Shown: positions 13,560-26,200 of the stretch, piece after piece | How the letters are laid out: each line of letters opens with the position of its first letter | How positions within the stretch are numbered: the stretch's first letter is position 1 | Assembly: GCA_934045075.1 (NCBI GenBank) | Contig: OW203732.1 | Location: forward strand, 13,122,201-13,186,200 | Direction of reading: 5' to 3' | From: Yponomeuta sedellus | Taxonomy: Eukaryota; Arthropoda; Insecta; Lepidoptera; Yponomeutidae | DNA: 64,000 nt | Position numbers and translations under genes: made by a program | Notes under the pieces: generated by a model | Told to the model about the DNA's origin: nothing | Databases searched by the model: none | Seen by the model: only the letters and a program-made list of their open reading frames with translations

Positions 13560-14200
13560 CTCGTAAAAGTGGATGTCGTCACGGCGGCCGACGGCGCCAC
13601 CGTAGCTTGGCACGGGTCGCCCGCATAGGCATGTTTGTTTGTGGACGTCTTCCCATCTGTTTCAATAAACACCCGCCCGTTTCAGTTGTGGGCCAATTCT
13701 CTCACACTCTGTGCGAGTCGAAAGTCCGTCGCACGTTCTCATGGAAGTCACGCAATAATTTCGTGTCGCCATTTTTGTTTTCATTCCGCATCCCGTGCCC
13801 CGCGCCGCGATGACTTTTCCGACGATGCTGAGAAAAATCGTGCCGCTACTGTTCGACATTAAGGAAGTGTTCAGCGAATCACTTATTAACGTGTTGTCGA
13901 AAGATAGAGCGGAGACTCTCCTGTAACGAGCGAAGAGAAAATTGTGCAGTTTTATTTTTGCATACTGGCGACTGAATTCCGTATTTACGTTTTAGCGTGA
14001 TGTCTCATATGTGAATACTTAAGTATTTAAAGCTTCAAGGCGCTGGTTTCGCCGCCCCATGTGATATTCCGATAGGTTTAGCGTAGCACCGTTTAGAAGA
14101 CTGTGTTTTGTGAACTTTCCAAAGAAGTTTTCCATATTTTGAGTAAATAATAGGTAGAAAAATTAAAGGCGGTAAAGTGAGTGCTTATCTATTGACTAAG
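13560..14200 (+). promoter_or_regulatory. Probable proximal promoter and 5' UTR of gene A
   Basis: This is a locally GC-rich patch (13570-13830, many CG dinucleotides) in otherwise AT-rich DNA, followed by about 340 bases leading to the ATG at 14201. An in-frame TAA at 14144 closes the frame upstream, so 14201 is the first usable ATG. I see no clear TATA box; insect promoters often lack one. Promoter use is inferred from position and composition. Confidence 0.35.
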
Positions 14201-14298
14201 ATGTCTGGCTTGAAGAGATGCATCAGCCAAGTATCCATGTTCATGACCGGGAAACCGATCAACTCGTCAGAATCGGCTTGGAGCGAAGAGTTGCAGAA
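14201..14298 (+). CDS. Irk1: Gene A exon 1 (proximal start)
   Basis: Encodes 32 residues starting MSGLKRC, plus two bases (AA) of a split Lys codon, before the donor GTGAGT at 14299. It is part of the cytoplasmic N-terminus and shows no signal peptide, as expected for Kir channels. The join to 23137 keeps the frame through an 8.8-kb intron. It is not similar to the first exon of gene B, as is usual for variable Kir N-termini. Confidence 0.75.
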
Positions 14299-17200
14299 GT
14301 GAGTTTTACTTAACTTTAATCTTAATTTTAATCTATCTAGCATCTAGCGATATCGCAAAGTAACAGCTAGCAGCTGTCAGAGTTTGTGTCCAGCTTCCAG
14401 ACGTCAAAGACATGAGTGATCTAGGTTACCATTTCCTTAACAAAACACCTGGTCTAATTTATCAATAATTTTCATCGAACAAAATACCATAAATGGTTTG
14501 AAGTAAGTAAGACCACGCAAAAGTCATGTAATGCGGTTTTTACAGCAGAAATGTAGAGCACGTTTAGAAATAAATGCTCTAGATCTTAGATTGCGAAAAT
14601 TATTTTAAATTGCCACGTTCTAAGTGAGATATAATCGGTGTTATTAATTGCTTGGATCATAACATGATAAATATGTCAAGATGTTAAGGGGCTGAATAGA
14701 GCTAATTACGCGCCACTTAATACCTTGTGATGTTAATTTAAATTTAAAACTAGATATAAAAATGATAGCTGCCACGTAATCGTAATTTTATATAACTTTG
14801 TATATTTTGACATCGAGTAGTGAACCTTTACTTAATGCATTTTTTCTAAGATAATTGTTTCTCGCTAATATAGACTAGTATCTATTTCAATTTTAGTAGT
14901 ACGAATTAATAGTTGTTTCGTGGCTTAAAACGGCCACTTAACGTTGCATTTGCCTCGGAATAGCTATTGTAGTTTAATAGAAACTACCAGTCAGTGAGGT
15001 TATTCTTAATTTTAGAATTGTCTTCCTTCGACTGCACATCCAACTTACATATTTAAAGAAAACGTAAAACATCACGTTTATGATATAGGGATTTACTTTA
15101 TAATTTTGCCTAAATGGGGTCATTTGCAAACGTTGTTTTGCCATATCAATTATCCTACGACCAATTCTTAGATCTATTTCATAAAAATCGGCGATTTCCG
15201 AACTACTGCGGAAAAAAACCGCAGTAGTTCGATAACAAACACTGTGACACGATATTTTCCTATATAGATTAGATTAGTTTGGTAAATCCTCCACAATAAA
15301 CATATTGTGTGAAAAATACGGTTCGATAGATACAAGCATACAGAGAGCTGGGACTACAATAAATGGTTTACTATGACTATTGTACATAGCACCTTAGATT
15401 AAGTCACAGATGTTGTATGTGACCAGTAGATATGATTGTACTAGATGAATAGAGGACACGTTTTTACAATGAAAAATAAAATTTCACAGATATTTCTTAA
15501 CCTAACAAGCAACCTAACAAACACAAAGCGGCCACGACACTAAAATGTACTACTTGGATTCACAATATACATCGAATTATCATAATAAACTAGGAATCAA
15601 CATCATCAACCCATTGCGTCCCCACCAAGGGGCATGGGTCTGTTCCCTGAGGAAGGTATAGGCCTTACTACACCACGGGGGCCATGTCCGGATTGGTGGA
15701 GGCTTGCAAGACTAGTGGCTGGTCTTACTGTCAGAAGTTTTCATGCCGCCCTAAGGAATCTGACTTGGCTTAACGACTACTATTTATCGGCGGCAGCTTG
15801 AATAAAGGAATAACAAACTAGGAATACTCGACAGATATTGTTATACAGAGAGAGAGCGTAGTTATAAAATAGATACCTTCTTCTTCTTCTTCAGGCTATA
15901 TTAGTCCACTGCTGGACATAGCCCTCCCCTAATGAGCGCCATAGCGCGAGGTTGTGCTATCATTGGGGGGTAATGCCCATAATCCCCACGCCGGGCTTGC
16001 GGGTTGGGATCGCAGTTTGGTGGAATTGTACTGCATGGGGCGCTGCTACCCACCCCCCAGTTTGTGTCACTTAGTCGCATTTTACGACACCCGCGGGAAG
16101 AATTTGGGTTGGTGCCATTCTCTAGGCCGACTTCACACAGCAAATACATACCTAAATGGGGCTAGTTTGCTCGTTTATTGAGTACGAAACGATACCCTAA
16201 AAATCGTAGGGGTGTATTGTCGATTACTTCGATTAACTTATTTTAGCAACAAAAGACATAACATTTCAGCGCAATTCACTGGCTACATGATCCTAGAATA
16301 GTTCGTTTGTTGTTGCGTCGCAACGCCCAAGACTGACTACCGCGGAATTGTAAACATAATAGCTATACTGGATTTCAAACAAATCGGGCTACAGACGTAC
16401 ATGCTATATTATGCTACAGATAGATTCAGGTACCACCACGATTCTATGTGGTCTTGTTTATTTACGAAAAATCGAGAGATGTTATGAAATTAAGTGTGTT
16501 ATACTCCTAGGACTAAATGTATTCTTTTTGCGTGGTATTTCTTTTTGCGTAAGTAATTACAATTTAGTATTTCTTATCTACGTAGTAATTCTTTACATAT
16601 AGATGGTGAGACTCTTTCCATAATACCTTAACATCAATGTAATCTTCGGCCTAATCTTCCTGCGATGCAGGAAAAGACTTGTGCCCCAGCAGTGGGGACA
16701 TACAACAGGTTCATATCAATATGTTGTTACAGTATTTAAAGGTTACAACGTTCCAATTTTTAAAGTAGAAAAACTCCGATTTTTATGTCTAACCGTTTGA
16801 ACATTTGCAATTGCATAATCAAAGTGCCATTAACCTCCTAAGCCATGCCCTCCTATACATAAGACATCATGTTTATCTTATTTACATATCTCGTGCTCTG
16901 TAAGTAGTCACTTACTTTCCTGAATGCCGGGGTGCATGGATATCATTACAGCATATGTTTCAAAACATACCATGTAATGTTAACATTACAGCATAGGTTT
17001 TGGAATTTAAAAAAAGAACTGTCATACTCATACTGCAAGAAGAATATTTTTTAAAAGTTGATATTTTTTTTCTCGGTATCGATTATTTACTCGAATCGGA
17101 ATCGAGAAAATTTATATTAGAATTGATGAAGGTTTTATTTTAAATATCGAACTATTTGTTCGAACTCGAACTATATATATATATCGAACTATTTAAATAT

Positions 17201-20200
17201 CGAACTATTCGCAGTCACATAGTATGTTAATTGAAATCTATTTAAAAAAATGAAACTGGCCAGCATGATTTGACGCGCTTGCGTGCCATAAAATCGTAAA
17301 GAGTAAAAAAGTCATTCGACTAGCTAGGCGCGAAAGAAATTTTTTTTCGTGTTTTGGAGTTCTTTCTCAATAGTTTTGAAAAATGTCATGTCAAAAAAAA
17401 AGTCAACCTGCTTTCTTGTTTTTTTACTTACCTCACAATCGACATGTAAAGCATAGTGTTTACACACTGTAGGACAGATTTAGTTTTTCTTGTATATTGA
17501 TTTTTTTTAATACTCGAATACGACTTTTAGCCGTGTAAAATATTTTCTAAATGGACTTGTACATAATATTTAGAATTTGTAAGGTTATGTAATATTTTTG
17601 GTTTGTTTGTTTTGACATTTCGATTTCGACCAAAAAAGAAAAGAGTATGTGTTGCCTTAATTGACTTAAAATCACGGATTGACTAATTCGACGGACACGA
17701 CGTAAAATTACACGGATTTTACTAAAATTGGATTGGACATTTTATATAATTAAAACTGAAGACGATAATATATTACTGAAGACTTTAACCTCCCAAAAAT
17801 TCATAATGAAGAACAGAAACCAAAGACGTGGCAGCATGAAAAATATATTACTGAAGACTTTAACTTCCCAAAAATTCATAATGAAGAATAGAAACCAAAG
17901 ACATGGCAGCATGAAAAATATATTATACTGAAGACTAACCTCCCAAAAACTCATAATGAAGAACAAAAACCAAAGACGTGGCAGCATGGTCTAAGACCTT
18001 AGCCGGTTCCTTGCGGGACGAACTAAAAAAAAAAAAAAAAGCATAGTGTTTACCTCGGGTATAAGCATCAGTTGCATATTTCGGGCTAACTAGCGCCCTC
18101 GCTGCGCTCGGGCGCCTAAAACCTCATATGCAATTGATGTCATGCAGCCCTTGGTTAACAATCTACTATTAATTCACACCTAATCAACTTTAAGTAAGAG
18201 ATCTGGAAAACTTGGTCTTGTCTAAGGTAAATGATATTTACCTTATTATTATTTTTTCTAAATATTTTTTTCAAAACTGAAATTTAGAAGTTTAGAAGTT
18301 TTTTGCCTCCAGGGGACGTTAAGTTTAGGTTAAAATAGGAGGTTAATATTTTGAAAGTTCAATTTTTATGAACGGGTCATCGTTATCAACCCTTGTATAT
18401 CCCCACTGCTGGGGCACGGGTCTCTTACTGCATCGCAGGAAGGTTAGGCCATACTCTACCACGGGAGCCAAGTCCGGGTTGGTGGAGGATTGTAAGACAG
18501 TGGCGGGCCTTACTGTCAGAAGTTATCAAGCCGCCCATAAGGCCTCTGACATAGCTTAACGACTGCCATTATATGACAGCCGGCACCAACGGCTTAATGT
18601 GGCCACGACCGCTTCCCTAGGCCACGAGCGCTTCATAACGGGTCATAGTCATAAAAATAAGATAGCGGATGGAATAATTTGTTGCAATCAACATTTATGA
18701 GGTCTCGTTATTATTTTTAACTGACTGCAGAAGCAGAAGAACGGTTTTGTTAAAACTGAAGAAATTTCGTCAAAATTAAAACCAAACACAGGTATGATAC
18801 TCGATTTTTCGTAGAAAACCACTCTTTTTAGTGCCATTTATGGAGGCCGAATGCCGAAATCACTGCTTAGCTGGTAACAGCCTCATGGTGCCAAGGCACT
18901 GGAGCATTGAAAATGGCCACCGAGTAATTATATTTAGAATATTACACATGCGCTTATCAAATTACAATAAAGATATGGTTCTCTCGAAGAAATTAGGTAC
19001 TTTTAGTAATAAGGCCGCCAATAGGGATGTGGACTAATGTTCGGAACAGTGTTGCCAACGACTCACAGCGTGATATCGCCGTTTTTCAAAGCTAAAGTAG
19101 CCCAATTTTTGCCGAGGTAGCCTAAATAAGTAGCCTTAACTCAAACGTTAAAAATAAAATAAAGAGGTAGTTTTGAAAAATTATTTACTATTTACTTTAA
19201 AAAAAAGTTGTTATTGTAATGTACAATTTAAAACATAGTAATTTGCTTTAAAAATATACTATTCTTAAAGACTGTAGACTTAAACACTAGTATATATTTA
19301 AAGCAAGTTACTAGTTACATAATCTAAAATAAAAATAATTTACACAACAGATACTGCCTCATTTCCTATTAGCAACAGCAAAGAATCTACTAGCTTTAAG
19401 CCCGCAGTACACAATGGCCCATGCTGGCCCACTGCTCGCCATTGCCAACTGTAGGCCACGACGCGTGGTTCATTGCTGTCTGGCAAACCACTTGCGATGG
19501 ACGTGGAAGTAATTGCGGCCGCAGCTATTTATTTATTTAATTTATTTACAAGTATTACAGAAGTATGTACAATAACTAAGTTATTAAAATAAAATGGCGC
19601 AAAAGGCGCAAAATTACGGGCCCAGATTGATATAAATAAAAAAACAGGTGTAAACAGGGATGGGCCATGCTACGTCACGAATCCTTTGAAGTGTGCCCAA
19701 AAAACCGACAGTGTCCGATTGCGCGCCACTATAGGCAATAGTCCGCCACTACACACCATTGCCCCATGTACACAATAGCAATGGCGAGCAGTGGGCCAGC
19801 ATGGGCCATTGTGTACTGGCCGCATTAATAATTTCGAAGTTTCGCAATACTTTTTTCTTTTTTTAGGCTATCTCAGAGTTGCCCTCGAGATAGCCTAAAA
19901 GGCGACCGGTCGCCGTTCACATTTTGTCGTCGCCGATTTTCTATCCGAGTAGCCTAAATGGCGAAAAATCGCCCACGTTGGCAACACTGGTTCGGAATGG
20001 ATTTTGTTTCATAGATAGACGCTATTTAAACACGAAAAAAATAATTTCATGAAAAAATACGTCACATTTTACTAAAAAAATACTTATTTAAAACTACTTT
20101 TTAAAATTCCCGCCAAAACGTTCTAAGCTAACGCGTGAGTATGATGACGTCACAGACCGATAAACAATCTCACGCTCTATGAAAGTTAACCAGATATTCA

Positions 20201-23200
20201 GTGAATTCTTACGAATAAATAAGTTTTCTGAAAGGTGTAAAAATGAATACGATGTACAAATGCTGTGCAGTACCCATGCGTAAAAGTAAGTCGCCAAAAA
20301 ATGTTCATAAATGTTCCGAAACTTGCTAAAATAAGGAGAAAATGGCTAACGCTTGCTAGAAGATGTTCAACATCATTGACATCTACAAGTACCAGCTATT
20401 TTTGTGAAGACCACTTTGATGTAGGTAAGCCAAATATTCTAAAAGTATTGTACGATAAAATTTAAATACGAGTATGTACTTAGGTACAAAATAGTTTTAG
20501 ATAGGTAGTTTTGACTTTACCCACCAACCATAGGTAGGTATTTCAAACGTACTTACAATGACATTTTTACGTTTCTAAGCTCCTCTGCACAAAAATCCTT
20601 ATTTCGGGCAAAATAACTTGCCACCATCAACGAATCTATCTTCGGTAAGTTAGAACTACTTCCTTTGATATTATAATAATATCGTTGAAATTAGTTCGCC
20701 GGTGATACTTTCGACTACGTGAGCTTGTTTTGTTTAACGGTCAGTGACGTCACCCGCACTTTGATTGACGTTCGCAGTCACGTGATAATGGGTATTAAAT
20801 AATGCAATTTGAACTATTTTTATTTATTTTATGGCAAATAAATATATTCTTAGAATGTTATTATACGTTTTTAAATACGGTCTTTAATTAAAAAAAAATA
20901 ACTTAACATGAATTGGTAACATTGTCAACATCCGTATTGTACTGTACTAGATTGTTTTTTAAGTTTCTTATGTAATTCCTGGTGTATGTGTAATGTTCTT
21001 TCTATACCTATATTTTATACAGTCGACGACTTACCGATCCTTCAGTTTGAAAATGAAACTATAGTTCATTTATCCTTTAAAAGTATTTAGTATCCATAGC
21101 TTTGCTAGGTTTATTGAAATGCTCTACAAATAACTGCAACAAATGACTTTCATTTCGCACTTTGAACTATGGTTAAGTGAAATGAACAAACCATTAATAA
21201 TATTTAGCTGTTCATAGTGAACGCATCGTTACTGGGCAGCTTTTTGTTTATGTTATCTGCCGAGCATTAATAACTACGAGTAAGTATGTTACAGTAGACA
21301 ATCCCTGCTTCCTACATTTATTCAGCCGAAAACCTAAGGGTTTCTTCAGTATCGTTAATTAAACTTAATAAGCGAAGAATGAATTTTTACAATTTGTGTT
21401 AAAATAATAAATGTAATCATTTTTCTATAAGTCCATCTTTTCCTTTTATTTATTACTAGCTGTGCCCCGCGGTGTTACCCGCGGTTTATGGATTTTCCCA
21501 TGGAAATTATATATTTCCTCGGAGAATAAAGTAGCCTATGTGTCAATCCAGGGTGTTAGCTAGCTCTATACTAAATTTTATTAAAATCGTTCCAGCCTTT
21601 TAGACGTGAAGCAGTAACAAACATTCACACTCACAAACTTTCGCATTCATAATATTAGTGTGATGTGATGTGATTAGTAGTTTAATTTTTCGTCACTGAA
21701 GTCTGCTTTTACTGTTTTAATAACACGTTGTACGAGTATATCTATACTACTACACTAATAGAGCGAAAAAATATAAGTAGCTGTATAATGTATTAATAAG
21801 AATTAGGCAAACAGCTCACGATATTGCTAATGTAACTAAGCCCCCAGCTGAAGTGAATAAAGCGATATAATCTCGAAAGCTCTCGCTATGGCGTCACCAA
21901 AACCCATAAAGCTCTATCGGACGTAACTGAATATATAGGTCAAGTACCACCTCATAAAATAGTCTGAAAGATTTAATATCTAACTAGTATCTGCAATAAT
22001 TTGTTTGTATCCCCTGATGAAAATTTCAAACAAATATTACAAAATGCGTTCAAGTATAATTGTGACTCAATAGTTCCGATAGACCAGCTATGAGAAGAGC
22101 ACTGTATGATAGACAGCTCATCTAGACAATAAACATCGATCAAAACTTTAATACTGATGGATTAATGATATTTACATGTTTAAAACGCTTTCTATTAAAT
22201 TGTACTTCATTTTCTCCCTGTAACGAGCTATCAAAATCACTGAACGAGATTAGAGGCGCAAACTTTTTTGTTATTGGATAGTTTACTGTTAAATGTAAAG
22301 ACTCGAATTGTCAAACAACATAAAAAACTAAAAGAGATAAAAAGCACGGGTTTTTTTTATTTCGTGGAAAGTCACGATGTCTTGCCGCGTTATTGACCTT
22401 TATTTCAAACGTGGATGTGGATGGAAAATTTCTTTGCCGAAAAATAATCATTCTCATGTTTATGTTGTTTTATTCCAACCTTGTTATTTATTATTGCTTT
22501 AGAGGTTTAAATAACTCGAGGATAAAAGATTTTTAGTTATTATCTGATGAAGACCGTGCGTCATGTAATTTAAAATGGTTTCTGCATTGTAAATAAAAAA
22601 AACAACGATCGTTAAAAAGGCAATTCAATCCTTTCGGAGAATCCGCTTTAGGAACGATAAATCAATCCCAAATACGATATTAGCCAAACAATTGTGTGGG
22701 TTGCTGCTCAGGGTTATAATTATAATATCATTGTTGCTAGGCCATAGCAAGTTACGCCAGAATTTCTTAAGACTACAAAATCCGCATTTTTATATTGACT
22801 ATTTCATTTCCTTTATTATATTTTAAATAAATTCTCTTTAGCTTCGTTTATAGGCGCTAAATCAAAGACTTTAATTTTATTTTCTTTATTAGGGACAACA
22901 AACAGAATTACATAGTGTCTTAAACAGATGACTCAAACATTAAGAAATAATTATAATAGTTAATTGTACATCTAGCCCCGTTATCCACATTTTACAACAT
23001 TGGTTCCTTTTTTTTAACTAATAACGAACGTCTAGACACGCGACTTTATTATGTCGCAACAAACTCGCGCAGTCACGCAATTCTATTTACGTTTTTCTTG
23101 CTCAAAACACCTAACCTGTGACGTGTTCCATTCCAGATATCGTCAAGCACGCTACGCCGCGCGGCGCGTGCGGAAAAGAGTCATCTTCAAGCACGGCGAC

Positions 23201-26200
23201 TGCAACGTGGTGCAATGGAACGTGGCCAAGCGCAGGCGCCGCTACCTTCAAGACATCTTCACCACGCTCGTGGACGCGCAGTGGCGCTGGACGTTACTCG
23301 TGTTCTCTCTTTCCTTCATCCTCTCTTGGCTCATGTTTGCCCTCATCTGGTGGCTTATCATTTTCACCCACGGTGACCTTTCCCCTCCGCCCGTCGACAC
23401 CAATGCCACCTTCATTCCCTGCCTCAATAACGTCAACACCTTCACTGGCTGCTTCCTCTTCTCCGTTGAAACGCAACACACCATCGGTTATGGCTCGAGA
23501 ACCACAAATGAAGAGTGCCCGGAGGCCATTTTCATCATGTGCCTCCAAAGTATCGTCGGTGTCTTCATTCAAGCTTTTATGGTAAGTGCTATTTGCGTTT
23601 GCGCATTGGCGTCTTTTCTAATGAAGATAAAAACCAGACTTTGTCTTTAGTGCCTCTTAAAACGTGAACACATTAAAATTTCGCATCGTTTGAGCCAATA
23701 TGATAATTTGATATTAAAATAAAATTGGCTTTTTGCCAAGTGTTACCGTAACAAAATTAGTATAGAAGATCCAGATGCTCTCTAAGAAGCAATTACTTCT
23801 CCGCGTTTAATTTTAAATATGGCATTTGTTTATCAAATAGATAAAAATCATACGTCAGCAGTTAATCAGAATTAAGAAAGTTATAATGAGGCTCTTCGAT
23901 AAAGCAAAATAAATTGGTTTTTGGTACATATGATATCATGATTTTATTACCACAATGCTTTCATAGTACACCCAAATTGCCTACACTGATGTCAAAGGCT
24001 ACATCAATAGGGCATGGCCACTTTTAGAGTATCTAAGTCTTGTACAATCAATTTGAAAAACCCTTAGACTTATTTTTATCGTCATCATTCATCAACGAGT
24101 TTCCAAATGTTCGGAAACACTACGACCGTGCCACAGGTGGTAAATGCGCATAGTTACAGCGAGCTTGTTCTAATTTTAGGTGGGAATCGTCTTCGCAAAG
24201 CTCTCTAGACCCAAAAAACGTGCGCAAACCCTCCTATACTCCCGCAACGCCGTGATCTGCTTGCGCGACGGGCAACTGTGTCTGATGTTCCGCGTCGGTG
24301 ACATGAGAAAGTCCCACATTGTGGAAGCGCATATAAGAGCCCAAATTATTCGGCGCAAGGTACATTATTACGACCAAACGGATACTGGTTAGTGACTGGG
24401 GATTTAAGTCAGCACGCTAGATAAAGTCTAACTTTATTTCCACTCTCTAATTGAAACGGGGGCTGAACTCTGAGACGGAGCATCAGAATTCGACCCCCAA
24501 CGGAAAGTACCACCTCTCTGAATGCTTTCTCTCTTGTTTATAGGTGGGTCTAATATTCGCGAAGCTAGCGCGGGCCAAAAAGCGTAACACTACTCTACTG
24601 TTTTCGAGGAACGCAGTTATTTGTCTGAGGGATGGGGAATTTTGTCTACTCTTTCGTGTTGGGGACATTCGCAAGTCGCACATTTTAGAGGCGCACGTCC
24701 GTGCTCAGTTTATCAGGAAGAAGGTACTGTGTCCTAAGGTACTATGTTGATTTTGTACCTCGTCTTCGATGTTGTGTCTTGTTGCTTTCGCTGTTGTCTT
24801 GTACAGTTACCACTTAATTTTTAATTGCGTTTCTGGAGAATAAGTTTGAGTTAATATAACTTTTCAGTTAGACCTACCTATATTCATTGGAACCTAATTT
24901 AACTCGCACTACGCTTCTTATATGTTTTAATCAATTTTGTACAAAATATCATCCCTGCATGCGCGCTACTTTTGCAAAGCTTAATATTTAGGATAACCCT
25001 GAAGCTGTAATAAAAGTTATTTTTGCAACTTAGTTATTACTCACTAAGGGAAAAGGTACAGTCAACGACAAACCTAATGACGTCCGCAATACATGCACTA
25101 GAATCGAAGAAAGTTAGCTATGGCTGTCGCTGACTATACTATGTAACTTTTATAAATATATATACGTACCTTAATTTCTATATGAAACAAATGTAATATA
25201 AGAAAATTTAATCTTACTATAGTTTGTAGCAAATCGAAGCTTTATTAAATTAGTTATCTTAGGGCTGGTTTCTGACTTGATAATTTCACTAAGTAAATAC
25301 TTAAGTAAAGTTCTGTCAAGATCTTTTCTGAGAAATTCGGAGAGACAGCACTATAGTTACTTTTTACTAAGCGAAATTCTCAATTCAGAAAGTGGCCCTA
25401 ATCGTGCATAAATTATACGTCTTTGTACAATCGACGGCAAATCAACGTTAACGTGCTTAAACTGTAAATATTAGTCTTATGAAATTGCTATTGTGTAAGA
25501 AGAATGTAAAGTCCAAACTGCTGTCGACTGTACATAATGACTGGCATTTTTAACACCGAGCTAAACAAACTTTACACTGAATCAACACGAGCTGATTTAA
25601 AACCAAGCATAACATACCTCTTGGAGATACTTCTCCAAAGTTCGATTTGAATTGATTGATAAAAACCAGCTCATTTATCTCCCAATGACGTCCTACGGTG
25701 GCGTCAATGCTCCTCTATTATCTTTCTCAAGAGTAAATGCCAGTCATGCGATGAACAACCAAACTGCGGCGCGGCTACAAAAAACTTACGCCGATTGTTC
25801 TTACAAACAACAGATCACACGAGAGGGCGAAGTCCTGCCTTTCTACCAGCAGGAGCTGAAGGTGGGGGCTGACGGCGAAGAAGACCGGCTGATGTTCATC
25901 TGGCCCATGACAATCGTGCACAAGATTAACGAGAAATCACCACTGTATGGTCTCTCTGCTTCGGATATGCTGAGGGAGAGATTCGAGATCGTAGTGATGT
26001 TGGGTGAGTTCAACTATCTTCAACGGTGTGTTAAGTCGACGACCTTTAAAGTGCGATGTTAATGTCAACATCCCAGAAAAAAAGTCACTTTAGTCAGATC
26101 CACCAATGGAATAAAAATTATAGATAGATAGAATTTTCTTTACAGTAAAACTTATTTTAATACGATTTTTGGAACAGGTGAAGTTATTTTTTTAATTAAA

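Noticed and set aside
17742..17987. Repetitive 81-codon frame, LWFLFFIM motif
   Set aside because: It is the complement of three tandem 75-77-bp units; the periodic protein reflects the DNA repeat.
23051..23136. Start of the exon 2 open frame (MSQQTRAV) as the channel N-terminus
   Set aside because: A strong acceptor at 23136 and the phase 2 fit to exon 1 indicate this is intron. An extra transcript starting here is possible but unsupported.
24180..24723. Exons 3a and 3b used together
   Set aside because: The frame would stay open, but the protein would repeat the TM2 end and the first cytoplasmic strands, which the Kir fold does not accommodate.
25652..25813. MIDKNQL start of the exon 4 frame
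   Set aside because: It precedes the acceptor at 25813 and does not resemble Kir sequence.
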